This document shows, piece after piece, positions 15,406 through 24,600 of a stretch of DNA of 64,000 nucleotides. Source of the stretch: a virus; IMG/VR virus record IMGVR_UViG_3300030329_005959, positions 1 to 64,000 of that record; one strand, written 5' to 3'. A program made the translations under genes and the position numbers. The notes under the pieces are model-generated. The model worked only from the letters and a program-made list of their open reading frames with translations. It was not told the origin of the DNA and did not search any database. Every line of letters begins with the position of its first letter. Positions within the stretch are counted from its first letter, which is position 1.

Positions 15406-15900
15406 ATGGCCACCGTATTAGAAGATCTCGCTTCAGGAATTGTAGTCACCGAATTTGACGGAGATACAGGTATAGCAACTGTGGCTAATGTTAGTGGCTG
15501 GCTTTACGAAAACCTCGGCCAAGTTAACACTTATTTATATACTGATTTTAGCGGAGCTGGCGCTAGTGGCACTTATGGCGCAATGGATATAGAGGCTCAA
15601 AATGTCCTCAAAGAACTCTACCTTTGTAATTACTATAATAAGCAAGCGAGAAACGCCCTCAGAGGCATCGCGACCTCTACGGTTAGTGGAGATAACATTT
15701 TGTCTTTAAAGGACGGAGAAAGCTCTGTGACGTTCGTTAACCGCAATGAGGTGTCGAAGGTCTACAGGGGGCTCGCAAGCGATTGTATGGAGAAGGTGAC
15801 GCGATTAGCGGCTCAATACAATATCTATCAGGCGCAGCCGCGCCAGCTAGGAGGTATAGACGCAAGCGGGTATGCAACAAGTTATCCTAATCCCTATTAA
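15406..15900 (+). CDS. Head-tail connector (adaptor) candidate
   Basis: A 164-residue protein in the place of the head-completion adaptor that binds the portal. An N-terminal GWLYENLGQVNTYLYTDF segment and a central helical part (IEAQNVLKELYLCNYYNKQARNALRG, about 62-87) match the helical adaptor layout, but the assignment rests mainly on order and size. The next six genes are on the other strand. The gene ends 5 bp before the 3' end of the facing leftward gene. Confidence 0.5.
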   Translation: MATVLEDLASGIVVTEFDGDTGIATVANVSGWLYENLGQVNTYLYTDFSGAGASGTYGAMDIEAQNVLKELYLCNYYNKQARNALRGIATSTVSGDNILSLKDGESSVTFVNRNEVSKVYRGLASDCMEKVTRLAAQYNIYQAQPRQLGGIDASGYATSYPNPY

Positions 15901-15905
15901 AGTGA

Positions 15906-16139
15906 TTAGAGAGAGTCTTGGATAGCTTTTTTATTCTTAAGATATTCAGCGCGAAGAGCTTTTTCGTTTTTGGGAGAAGCTTTCCTGTCAGCGACGAATT
16001 TCTTTTTTAACTCTCCAAGGGTGAGAGGAGCAGCAGCCTTAGGTTGAGGGGTTTCCTTTTTAGGAGCGGGGGCCTCTTTTTTAGGCTCTTTTTTAGGCTC
16101 GTTTTTTTTAGCGCGAGTAGTCTTTTTAGAAGAAGGCAT
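15906..16139 (-). CDS. Lys/Pro/Ala-rich basic protein
   Basis: 77 residues, last gene of the leftward neck and tail-tube operon. The first 40 residues are low complexity (PKKEPKKEAPAPKKE-type repeats); the rest is a short helical segment (LTLGELKKKFVADRK, then EKALRAEYLKNKKAI). It shares its Lys/Pro/Glu-rich style with the next gene upstream (16142-16432), 2 nt away, suggesting duplication or a common role. Possibly a virion-associated nucleic-acid binder; not identified. Confidence 0.5.
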   Translation of the reverse strand: MPSSKKTTRAKKNEPKKEPKKEAPAPKKETPQPKAAAPLTLGELKKKFVADRKASPKNEKALRAEYLKNKKAIQDSL

Positions 16140-16141
16140 GA

Positions 16142-16432
16142 TTAAAAGTGGTTTGGTGCTTCATCAAAAATAGCCCCTATAAGAATCCCTACATCAGAGG
16201 TATATTCGATCCCAAAATGAGCGGCGGCTTCTTTCATGAAGTTTGGGTTTTCAAAATGTTTATTAACGTGGAAATATACCTCTTCAAGATTAGTCCATGG
16301 GGGAGTCCAAGAGGAAGATGGTGCCGTGACAGAGGCTTTCTCTGCCACGACTTTTTTCTTCGGAGATTCTTCTTTCTTAGGAGATTCTTCTTTTTTGCTA
16401 GGCTTACCCCAGCTGTGATGTTTAGAACTCAT
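16142..16432 (-). CDS. Protein with PKKEES repeats and small C-terminal domain
   Basis: 96 residues. The N-terminal third has PSKKEESPKKEESPKK repeats; the C-terminal 50 residues are ordered, with LEEVYFHVNKHFENPNFM and AAAHFGIEYTSDVGILIGAIF forming two probable helices. It lies 11 nt after the tail-tube gene in the same direction and 2 nt before the next small basic gene. Function unknown; co-transcription with tail genes suggests a structural or assembly role. Confidence 0.5.
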   Translation of the reverse strand: MSSKHHSWGKPSKKEESPKKEESPKKKVVAEKASVTAPSSSWTPPWTNLEEVYFHVNKHFENPNFMKEAAAHFGIEYTSDVGILIGAIFDEAPNHF

Positions 16433-16443
16433 GAAAAGTTATC

Positions 16444-17568
16444 TTAGTTTGTTAGTGGAGGATCAAAAACTTTACCAGTTCCAGCGCCACTAAGGTATAC
16501 TCCGTCATCAAGATCTTCAGGACCACCGATTTGAGTGGAAAATGTAAGGTCAACAGACTTATTAGCTCCTATGCTAGAACTCCAGCTTTCGCTTTCAACC
16601 AAAGCTCCTGAGAAGCCCCAGATTAACGCATCAGCGCCATTTTCGTCTTTCATGGTGATCGTCACATTCCGTTCGGCAGCGTTCAGTTGACTCGCAAGGT
16701 TAACTGCGTCAGTTTCGTTCATAAGAGCACTGACACTAAGAGTGGAAACCACGGGGAAATCCACAGTTCGTGCAAATGCGAAGGTGCTTCCTAAGCGATC
16801 CAGAGGAGTTCTGGAAAGAGGAATCGAAATAGTCGCACTTTGAACGTGGATTCCTGTAGTCGCACTAAGATCAGAAATAGTTTCGCCGTCGAATCCAGTA
16901 AGATCTAAGGTAATATCTCCTGGGCGCAATGCCTTAATTGTTTGGCCTGAGGCGTCCGATTTTCCATCAGGCAAGGTAACATTGTTGGAGGTAAACTCCG
17001 ATCCGTCCGATTGGTTAACAGCTGGGCTTTTGATTGCGTTACCCACCGAAGAGCGAACGTTAGCACCTTCCATGGAAACAGAGGCGGTCGGAAGTGATCC
17101 TACAGATAGATCAATAGAATAGTCAGTAAGATAACAATTACCGATACCGATAACTTTATCTAAGTGGTCAAAACTTTCTAACTTGTTTAAGTCTACTCCA
17201 GCAGGAGTTGTGGCGACGTAAACATTCACTCCAGATCCTTCACTAAGGTGGCCTGAGGCGAAGTTACCTTGCGGCTGGGTCGCAAGATCCCCAGTCCCTG
17301 TCTCAACGAAGAAGTCTAAAGCTCTTTCATTGAAGCCATCCGTAAGGTAATATGAAAAATCAACATTAACTGTCGGTGGTTCAAGAACCAAGGAATCAAT
17401 ACGGGCGAGTTCGCCGTATTGGTTTACGTCTTGACGGTTGATCGTATAACTGTAGTTAGCACTTTGTATGCGCGTCAGTTGTTCATGATCGCCCGATCCT
17501 GTGTCTGAGGCGTCCCTACTCACATACAGACCCTCTGATTGGTAAATTACTCTATTTCTGCTGGCCAT
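16444..17568 (-). CDS. Tail tube (major tail) protein candidate
   Basis: 374 residues, beta-rich. Diagnostic order: RDVNQYGELARID-type N-terminal strand (about 46-58), IGNCYLTDYSIDLSVGSLP near 142-160, and a C-terminal repeat of the same fold with SIPLSRTPLDRLGSTFAFAR near 252-271. The doubled architecture suits a tail-tube protein, which polymerises along the tape measure. It follows the neck genes in one leftward operon and has an AAAGGAAAG ribosome site (17588-17580). Three other genes (2186, 28714, 30475) share these motifs. Confidence 0.6.
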   Translation of the reverse strand: MASRNRVIYQSEGLYVSRDASDTGSGDHEQLTRIQSANYSYTINRQDVNQYGELARIDSLVLEPPTVNVDFSYYLTDGFNERALDFFVETGTGDLATQPQGNFASGHLSEGSGVNVYVATTPAGVDLNKLESFDHLDKVIGIGNCYLTDYSIDLSVGSLPTASVSMEGANVRSSVGNAIKSPAVNQSDGSEFTSNNVTLPDGKSDASGQTIKALRPGDITLDLTGFDGETISDLSATTGIHVQSATISIPLSRTPLDRLGSTFAFARTVDFPVVSTLSVSALMNETDAVNLASQLNAAERNVTITMKDENGADALIWGFSGALVESESWSSSIGANKSVDLTFSTQIGGPEDLDDGVYLSGAGTGKVFDPPLTN

Positions 17569-17617
17569 GATAAAAGATTCTTTCCTTTGTTTACAGTTTT
17601 ATTATTAAAATGTGAAA

Positions 17618-18454
17618 TTACTCAAAGCGATACCTGTATTTTACGATATCAAAATCAATAAATCCTATATATAGCTCGTTGGCTAATAACTTTCTGGTTC
17701 TGTCAGTTAATTTCGAAGTCGTCACTTTATTAATTATAAATTTATTGGTTCCAGTATAGCCTGTGTAGGAATATTCCCCATCTTTTAGGTCTCCGAGTTC
17801 CGTAATAGGATAACCACTCATAGGAATATCCGTTAAAGTTTCGTCAACCGAATCCATAAAAATAGACAACACTCCATCCAATTGGTATGTGTCTTCTGCA
17901 AGAATTACCGCGTTGGCGCTAATATTAGTGCTTTGCAGCCCACCCAAAGCAAGAGGGCTGTTTTGTCCGACCGTGGTAGAAAGGAAGATCGCGGGGACTA
18001 CATCGTCATAGGGTTCAATATAAGTTTCTGGTCCTGATGGCAAGCGAGAGTTGACTGTGTATTTGTTTTCTACGATTAAATCGTCTTCAGTGTCATTGGT
18101 GAGATAAACACTAAAATCCTTAACCGCGAACTCTCCTGTAACCGTAGAATCGGTAGCGCCTCCCGATATTAGCGCTCTACCATTGTCAAAATCAAAAACA
18201 ACTCCACTAGGTCTCCCCAAAGAATTCCCATCTATGTAAACGCCTGTAGGGATAGTCGCTCCTGTGATAGAGGAGTCTGTGACCCATTGCTTATAAGGGC
18301 TTCCGTATGCCACATAAGCGCTGTCGAGTCGGGGGTCAGAATAATAATAAAAACTTCCTGTTTTATTGCTATACGCCTCTCCTTTTTTTAATAAAAAATT
18401 ATCAAACCAAAGGAAAAACGAAGTGGTTACTTTGTGCTGGAATTGCTCAATCAT
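17618..18454 (-). CDS. Tail terminator or tail-junction candidate
   Basis: 278 residues, acidic and beta-rich, with FYYYSDPRLDSAYVAYG near 40-56 and TYQLDGVLSIFMDS near 188-201. The stop and start codons overlap the preceding neck gene by 4 nt. In this position (after the HK97-gp10-like gene and before the tail tube) siphophages encode the tail terminator, but this protein is nearly twice the usual length and may carry an added domain. Identification is positional. Confidence 0.4.
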   Translation of the reverse strand: MIEQFQHKVTTSFFLWFDNFLLKKGEAYSNKTGSFYYYSDPRLDSAYVAYGSPYKQWVTDSSITGATIPTGVYIDGNSLGRPSGVVFDFDNGRALISGGATDSTVTGEFAVKDFSVYLTNDTEDDLIVENKYTVNSRLPSGPETYIEPYDDVVPAIFLSTTVGQNSPLALGGLQSTNISANAVILAEDTYQLDGVLSIFMDSVDETLTDIPMSGYPITELGDLKDGEYSYTGYTGTNKFIINKVTTSKLTDRTRKLLANELYIGFIDFDIVKYRYRFE

Positions 18455-19038
18455 TTTAGTTCTTCAAACTTTTTTTTGTATTTGCGTAGAAACGCAGAGA
18501 TGTAAGGGGTGTTTTGAAATTTACCGCCCCTCACCTTTACACTGGTTTGAATAGCCGCGCCTGATCTGCCCTTATTTTTTCTCAACAAGTGACCTAAACC
18601 TGAAAGTCCGATCTCAATCCCTTGTGCCCAACTCCGTCCTGTCGCCCAAGGAAGAGGGGTTATAGCAAAAATATCTTCGGGGAGAGGTAAATTAACTTTA
18701 AAGTTCACCCCCAAGCTTGTGGTGGGGTTTTTTATGTCTGATCCATATTCCAGCCTTAGGCTTTCGAGAAGGGTTAAAATAGGGGTTATTGGGTCAGACC
18801 CTTGATCAAAACCAATAAAAGCAAAGAGATTGCTTACTCCTCCGAGGGTTCCGCTAATGTTGGTGCCTCCAGCTCCCGCCATAATTTCTTGTGTTACGGG
18901 GTGAGCCAGAAACTCACTTATCATTTCTTGCTTAATTTCTTTAAATTTTTTTCTAGCCTCTTTCTCTAGCCCTTTTCTGGTTAGTTTGGGGGTTTGGCGT
19001 TGAAGAGCTAAAACAACATCTGGTTCTAAAAAGGCCAT
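18451..19038 (-). CDS. Neck / tail-completion protein (HK97 gp10-like)
   Basis: 195 residues. A helical N-terminus (KLTRKGLEKEARKKFKEIKQEM) precedes a core with LPWATGRSWAQGIEIGLSGLGHLL (about 128-151), resembling the conserved turn of HK97 gp10-type tail-completion proteins. A basic C-terminus ends in LRKYKKKFEELK. It lies 2 nt after the head-closure candidate and overlaps the next gene by 4 nt, the normal gene order for the neck but on the opposite strand from the capsid genes. Confidence 0.5.
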   Translation of the reverse strand: MAFLEPDVVLALQRQTPKLTRKGLEKEARKKFKEIKQEMISEFLAHPVTQEIMAGAGGTNISGTLGGVSNLFAFIGFDQGSDPITPILTLLESLRLEYGSDIKNPTTSLGVNFKVNLPLPEDIFAITPLPWATGRSWAQGIEIGLSGLGHLLRKNKGRSGAAIQTSVKVRGGKFQNTPYISAFLRKYKKKFEELK

Positions 19039-19040
19039 TT

Positions 19041-19508
19041 TTAACTTACAGGGCTGAGAACGAAGGTGTAAAATTGATTAGAGGTAAACCCGCGTGGTTT
19101 TCCATCGCTTTCAATAATAAATTTTGTGCCGTCAAATTCAACCCTACGCGATTCGTTTAGGTAATCATACGCGGCTTCTTTAACTACAATTCTTACAGTG
19201 CCGTCAGGGACAACCACTTTGTTTTGAGTCCCTGCTTGTTCTGAGGGTCCGTCATCAGTAAGGTAAGAAGTATCCATGTTGTCATAGTAGATTCTCGCTT
19301 CAAAAGTCTGCGAGACAGTGGTATACTCTACGGGGCTATTAGATCCTGTATTGGTTCTTTTGTATAAGGAATTCCAAGAGTCGCTAGAAGCGATGAGGGT
19401 CTTTTTGGCCGTTTTGTATACAGTAATAGTTCTAGCGAAAGTGGTGTGGAGCGTATCCGCCAAATTCTGAACTTTTGCAATTTGGTCTGCTGATAAAAAT
19501 CCTGCCAT
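19041..19508 (-). CDS. Head-closure (neck) protein candidate
   Basis: 155 residues: an N-terminal helix (ADQIAKVQNLADTLHTTFART) followed by beta strands (TVYKTAKK; RIVVKEAAYDYLN; KFIIESDGKPR; YTFVLSP), the layout of SPP1 gp16-type head-closure proteins. First gene of a leftward operon of neck and tail-tube genes. A GTGTAAAAA element stands 5 nt before its ATG on the minus strand. It should seal the portal after packaging and receive the tail. Confidence 0.5.
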   Translation of the reverse strand: MAGFLSADQIAKVQNLADTLHTTFARTITVYKTAKKTLIASSDSWNSLYKRTNTGSNSPVEYTTVSQTFEARIYYDNMDTSYLTDDGPSEQAGTQNKVVVPDGTVRIVVKEAAYDYLNESRRVEFDGTKFIIESDGKPRGFTSNQFYTFVLSPVS

Positions 19509-19509
19509 A

Positions 19510-19537
19510 TTGATTTTTACACTTTTATTTATATAAT
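19510..19537 (+). promoter_or_regulatory. Sigma70-like promoter, rightward
   Basis: TTGATT (19510-19515), 16 bp, TATAAT (19532-19537), with a TTAAGG ribosome site just before ATG 19554. It overlaps the leftward motif at 19514-19522, so the two units are divergent from one 45-bp region. Confidence 0.5.
19514..19522 (-). promoter_or_regulatory. GTGTAAAAA motif on the minus strand
   Basis: GTGTAAAAA, 5 nt, then ATG at 19508, reading leftward. It shows that the motif follows gene orientation rather than genome strand. Confidence 0.5.
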
Positions 19538-19553
19538 AAGATAGGTTTAAGGT

Positions 19554-19841
19554 ATGGACGCTAAAAAAAATTTGCTTAAGACCTCTAATACTGAGGTTTC
19601 TAGGATCTATAAAACAATGTTAATAATGTTGGAAGACATGAAAATGGATCATGATTTCCATTATGCTAAACTATATGAACAAATCCCAAAGGAATATCAC
19701 CCCGTGATTGACACGGCTAACCACTTTACCCCAGAAAAGGTAAATTGGGTCCGAAAAAGAATTTTAGATGTAGGCAACGAATCAATTAGAAATATTAATT
19801 CTTGTTTAGATAATTATACTGTAAGATTTGTTTTTAACTAA
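19554..19841 (+). CDS. Unknown 95-residue helical protein
   Basis: First rightward gene of the tail cluster. The 95-residue product is mainly helical (KTSNTEVSRIYKTMLIMLEDMKMDHDFHYAKLYEQIP) with several Met and His and no recognised motif. It precedes the two tail-chaperone candidates by 11 nt, so a tail-assembly role is possible. The upstream region has both a sigma70-like promoter and a ribosome site. Confidence 0.55.
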   Translation: MDAKKNLLKTSNTEVSRIYKTMLIMLEDMKMDHDFHYAKLYEQIPKEYHPVIDTANHFTPEKVNWVRKRILDVGNESIRNINSCLDNYTVRFVFN

Positions 19842-19852
19842 GGAATAAGGAT

Positions 19853-20608
19853 ATGGAATTTAAAGAATTATACGCATTTACCGTCGATGAGGAAAGGGAG
19901 GTGGAAAAAAGCCACACTCGCAAAAATAAGAAAACGGGAGAAGAAACCACTGTGACCAAAAAAGTCAAGGAGGCTACTCCTGTCCAAGTTCGTTTGAAAC
20001 GCCCGTCTCGGAGGGAATTAGAAGACGCGGAGCTGGAATATTCTGTTGAAATGAGTCGTTGTGTTAAGCGGGGTATTTTGACAAAAGCGATGCTATACAA
20101 AAAATATAGCGATACGGGTGGGGTATGGAGCGAAGACGACGCCAAAGATTATGGTAAACTCTATAAAGAAATTTTTGACATCCAAAATGAATATGCTCGG
20201 TTGGAGACGGTAGACAAAAAAACCGAAAAACAAAAGAAGAAAATAGAGGATCTTAAGGAAAAATTAGCTTCTGCAAGGAGAAAAATTGTAGATGCGGAAT
20301 CAGCAATGCAATCTCTATTCGATCACACTGCTGATGTAAAAGCTCAAAATCGTCTTTTGCTCTGGTATACTTTAATGTTAACGCATATTCAGAAAGAGGA
20401 AGACGAAGATCCTGTTCCTTATTTTAAGGGTGATGATTTTGATCAAAAAGTGGAAGACTACTACTTAAAAGAAGACGCCTCTGATGACTTTTATCTTGCT
20501 GTGGTTAAAAAGGTCACCACCATTTTAGCTTTTTGGTTCTTTAACCAAGCCTCCACACCTGATGAGTTTAACAATCTCATTGAACAGGTGGAAAAAGGTG
20601 AGCTTTGA
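19853..20608 (+). CDS. Candidate tail assembly chaperone 1
   Basis: 251 residues, highly charged. An N-terminal part contains KNKKTGEETTVTKKVKEATPV (about 23-43) and RPSRRELEDAELEYS, then a coiled coil (KKTEKQKKKIEDLKEKLASARRK), then a helical C-terminus ending DEFNNLIEQVEKGEL. A GGVWSEDDAKDYGKLYKEIFDI segment is matched by EGIWTQEDDFKISSLELEIENL in the next gene, so the two look related. Position just before the tape measure is where tail chaperones lie. No slippery sequence links the two genes; they overlap as TTGA. Confidence 0.5.
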   Translation: MEFKELYAFTVDEEREVEKSHTRKNKKTGEETTVTKKVKEATPVQVRLKRPSRRELEDAELEYSVEMSRCVKRGILTKAMLYKKYSDTGGVWSEDDAKDYGKLYKEIFDIQNEYARLETVDKKTEKQKKKIEDLKEKLASARRKIVDAESAMQSLFDHTADVKAQNRLLLWYTLMLTHIQKEEDEDPVPYFKGDDFDQKVEDYYLKEDASDDFYLAVVKKVTTILAFWFFNQASTPDEFNNLIEQVEKGEL

Positions 20609-21588
20609 AAGATGAATTCTATATTTCTTTAGTAGGAGAGGCTTTCGATGGATATAGCGAAATTCTTTTAGATGATAAACCTGCTTATATTAAGCATGTG
20701 AGTCTTCAAGATCAAAGACATCTGCATAAGTATTACGAAAAATATAAAACACTAGCTTTATCTAAAGGATTAGAGACAGAAAAAGAAAGAACGGCTTATG
20801 TTATAGAAGAGGGAATTTGGACTCAAGAAGACGATTTTAAAATATCTTCTCTAGAGCTTGAGATAGAAAATCTTAAAAAAACCCAAACTCAGCTTCCGCT
20901 TCCTTCACAGCGCGAAGAAATGGGGAATACTATTGCTGAAAGATCCGCTGAGTTGGCTGAATTGACAAAGGATAGAAGAGAAGTGATAGGCAAAACTGCG
21001 GAAGAATACGCCATGTCAAGAAGCGGGGATGAAGTTTTAAGATTTTTATTGTTTAAAGACAAAAAATTAACTGAAAATTTATACACAGAAAAGGAGTTCG
21101 GGGAGCTAGAGGCGTGGGAGGTAGCTAAAATTAATTTGTTTCAAAGCCAAATAGGTGAACGTTTTTCTGATGCAAAAATTCAAGAAGCGGTATTGAGGCC
21201 GTTTTTTAGCATGTATTTATCTTTATGCGAAAACGTAGGGGCTTTTTACAGCAAGCCTATTACCGCTTTGAGTATCTATCAATTGCGAGTGGTTCTTTTT
21301 GGTAGAATGTTTTTTAATATTTTCCAAAACACCGACGATATTCCTGATAATATCAAACAAGACCCCGAAAAACTTCTAGCTTTCTCAGAAAGCCAGAACA
21401 ATAAAGACAAGAGAAAAACGGGGATAAGGGAAGACGCTGATGCATCTATGGTTTTTGGGGCAACAGCAGAAGATATGAAAACCTTGGATGCTCCACAAGG
21501 TAACGAAGAATTATCCGCAGAAGCCGAGAAGCATGGAGGTCAGCTGAATATGGAACAAATGATGAGATTAGCTGGGCATGATGTGTAA
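20605..21588 (+). CDS. Candidate tail assembly chaperone 2 (paralogue)
   Basis: 327 residues from a TTG start that overlaps the previous stop (TTGA, 20605-20608); an in-frame TGA at 20599 rules out a longer reading. It shares the W-S/T-E/Q-EDD motif followed by a coiled coil with chaperone 1 and adds a C-terminal helical part with LRPFFSMYLSLCENVGAFYSKP (about 197-218) and a disordered tail ending in EQMMRLAGHDV. Likely helps fold the tape measure, which follows. Confidence 0.5.
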   Translation: MKDEFYISLVGEAFDGYSEILLDDKPAYIKHVSLQDQRHLHKYYEKYKTLALSKGLETEKERTAYVIEEGIWTQEDDFKISSLELEIENLKKTQTQLPLPSQREEMGNTIAERSAELAELTKDRREVIGKTAEEYAMSRSGDEVLRFLLFKDKKLTENLYTEKEFGELEAWEVAKINLFQSQIGERFSDAKIQEAVLRPFFSMYLSLCENVGAFYSKPITALSIYQLRVVLFGRMFFNIFQNTDDIPDNIKQDPEKLLAFSESQNNKDKRKTGIREDADASMVFGATAEDMKTLDAPQGNEELSAEAEKHGGQLNMEQMMRLAGHDV

Positions 21589-21594
21589 ATCTTT

Positions 21595-21603
21595 GTGTAA
21601 ACA
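21595..21603 (+). promoter_or_regulatory. GTGTAAACA motif before tape measure
   Basis: GTGTAAACA lies 18 nt before ATG 21622, with an ACAAAGG ribosome site between. Spacing differs from the 5-7 nt class, so a normal leader would be made. Confidence 0.3.
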
Positions 21604-21621
21604 ATACAAAGGTTTACGGTT

Positions 21622-24600
21622 ATGCCATTAAGAGTTCCAGCAGTAGTAACAGGATTAGAGGCCAGCATTGAAGCTCAAGCCAAAAAAGCGGGTCGGAATC
21701 TTAAGTTAAATTTAGGCACTAGCGCCAAAAGCATCGAAGGTTTATCTCAACCTTTGGGACGCATTACTGGAAAGGCAGACCAGTTTACCAAGTCAATGGA
21801 AGCGGCCAACGCAAGGGTGTTGGCTTTCGGTGCTTCTGTGGGCGTCCTGTCCGCTGTCACCCAAGGCTTTAAAGAATTGGTAACTACTACCATTCAAGTA
21901 GAGAAACAACTAGCGAGTATTAACAGCATCTTAAGAGTAAGTAATGAGCAACTGGCTGGCTTTAAAAAAACAATTTTTGCAGTAGCGAGAGACACCGAGC
22001 AATCATTTGATACGGTTGCTACGGCGGCATTAGAATTAAGCCGCCAAGGATTAAAGGCTGAAGAGGTCGTAAAGAGATTAAATGATGCTATGATATTAAG
22101 CCGTTTATCGGGACTTGGAGCATCTGAAGCGGTGGCTGGTTTAACTGCGGCTATTAACTCTTTTGGTAAAGATACGACAACAAGCACGGAGGTGTTAAAC
22201 AAACTCTCTGCCGCATCTATTAAGGCCGCTGTTTCCGAAAGAGACCTAATTGAAGGTATTAAGCGATCAGGTTCGGTAGCAATTCAGGCGGGTGTGAGTC
22301 TGGACGAATTGGTCGGCGTAATTAGTGCAGTCCAAGAGAAAACTGCGCGGGGTGGAGCTGTTATCGGTAACTCGTTTAAAACTATTTTTACTCGTATTCA
22401 GAGTCTTGACAAACTTAAGACTATGCAAGATCTGGGGGTTCAAGTAACAGATGCCTCGGGAGCCGTATTAAGTGGAACTAAACTCATACAAAACTTAGCG
22501 AGGACTATAGAAACGCTGCCCGATGCTAAAAAGCTGCAAATAGCAGAGAATTTGGTGGGTAAATTTCAAATTGCTCCCTTCTTGGCTATCCTTGATGATT
22601 ATAATTCCAAAACATCTAAGGCTATTGAAATAACAGATGTAGCCGCGAATGCGACAAATGAAGCTTACACACGAAATGTGGCTTTAAACAAAACACTGTC
22701 GGCGGCTATTAATGAGGCTAATGTAAATCTTAAAGAGTTAGCCGAGACTCTTGGCAGCATTGGAATTACTGACAGTTTAAAAGGTGTTTTGGGTTTCTTT
22801 AATACCTTAGTAACAAATATTAAAGAGCTTTTAGAAGGAGAGGGTATTGGCTCAGATTTTGCCAAAGGAATTGTTAAAGGTATCGGCGGGGTGTTGGCTG
22901 GACCTGGGCTTGCTATTTTTGGGGCTATTATAGCCAAGTTAACTATTGATTTGGTAAAATTTGGAACGGGATCTTTAAAGACTTTCTTCGGGCTAAACAA
23001 GGCCGCAAAAGAACAAGCTACCCTTCAAGGGCAAATAGCATCAACCCTTTTAGGCAACAAAGGTATACAACAGCAAATTTTAGCTATTGAAAATAGCACA
23101 CTAAGCACCGAACAAAAACGGGCCGCTCAAATTAAATTCTTTACAACCGCTTTAAATGAGCAGTTGGGAGTAATGAGCAAAATGCAAGGTATTGCGTCTC
23201 GGATAGCTCCTGGGGTAGCAGCGGGGACCAGACGGCGGGGGAGGGCGGCAGGAGGATATATTCCTAATTTTAGCGCGAGCGGAAGTTATGGAAGTGAAAG
23301 CTCCGACATAAAGCGCGGTGTGGGAGGCGCTCCTTCTTCTGCGCGTCCCGTGGTTATACCAAACTTTAATTTTGGGGGTGGTAGGCGTGGGGCCATGGTA
23401 GCCAATAGCAGTGAATATATTGTTCCTAACTTCGCTGGGGGTAGTGGGTCGGCTATTTTTAATCAAAATATGGTGGCTTCGATGGGTTTGCCAACTGGGG
23501 CTAGAAAGATCAGAGCGGCCAGAGGGTATATTCCTAATTTTGTTGATGCAGATTTTCAGGGGACAGGATATAGCGAACAACAACTAGCAAACGCTAATCT
23601 TCTCATGGAAGGAAAAGATGGGAAAACTTTAAAGAACAGAAGCGACATTGCAAGAATAGCTAAAGGAGTAAGAAATCCAAAAGCAGCAGGTATAGCGGAG
23701 GGAGTTTTGAAGAAGTTAAAAGTAGCGGAGAAATTACCACTTCCACATATAAACAGGGGAGGGGGACTATATGGGATGTTGGTTAATGAGCCTGTAGGCA
23801 CTCCCATGACAAAAATGTTTGTGGGCGAAACTAAAAGGGGGGTATCTGCTAGTAAAAGTAAAACGCCGAATAGTAAAGCAATAGTCGATGTTCCTATTTT
23901 TGGTGTTAACCCATCGAAAGTAAAAGGAAAAACTAATGCACAGTTAGTGGACGAGTTGACTGAGCAGCTCCTTACAGAATCTTTAGATTTTGCTAGAATG
24001 GCTGGAGGGGGAGTGATCCCTAAAAAGGGGGTAAGGGCTAAAGATATTGAAAACAGCCTGAACGAAGGATCTGCGCGATCTGCGGCTGGCTCTGTTTTCG
24101 AGAGCGGATTAGCTGCTCTTCTTGATGCTGAAGCTTTTAAAGATTTCAAGGGAAGGGCTGCGACCTCTTTAATGGATTTTAAGACCGATCAAATTAAAAA
24201 TATTAAAAATGCTCCACTTTTTGATATCCCCAAGAGCAAAGCTAAAAAAGGATTAGAAGCTAAGGGGGGAGCTGGGGATTCTTTAATTGGTTCTACGGCA
24301 GAGAAAATATATAAAATTTTATTTAAAGGTAAAGAGGCGTTTACTTCAAAAAAGGGGAGTGCTGCTTCTGGCTATATCCCCAATTTCGCTGGTGCTTTAG
24401 AAGCCGCCGTAGCCAGAGAAAACGCTGCTGGTCTTCCCATCAGCCAAATTAGAATAAACCAAAGCGGCAAACTCCGCAATGCTGGCAACCCTATGGGGCT
24501 TGCTGTTACCAATACCAGAGATGAGCCTACTGGTGCCGTTCCGAATTTTGCTATTATATCCCCAGAAGCAAGAAAAGAGCATATGGCGAGAGACTCTAAC

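Noticed and set aside
20581-20610. Programmed frameshift between the two tail chaperone genes
   Set aside because: GGAAAAAGG before the stop is not in the frame of a canonical slippery heptamer, and the second frame has a TGA at 20599, so only a 6-nt window would remain. A TTG start overlapping the stop explains the data.
23556-24149. Long leftward open frames within the tape measure (also 25380-25700, 27943-28662)
   Set aside because: The tape measure reads unbroken on the other strand with recognisable domains; these antisense frames are Ser/Phe/Leu-rich, lack ribosome sites and show no family features.
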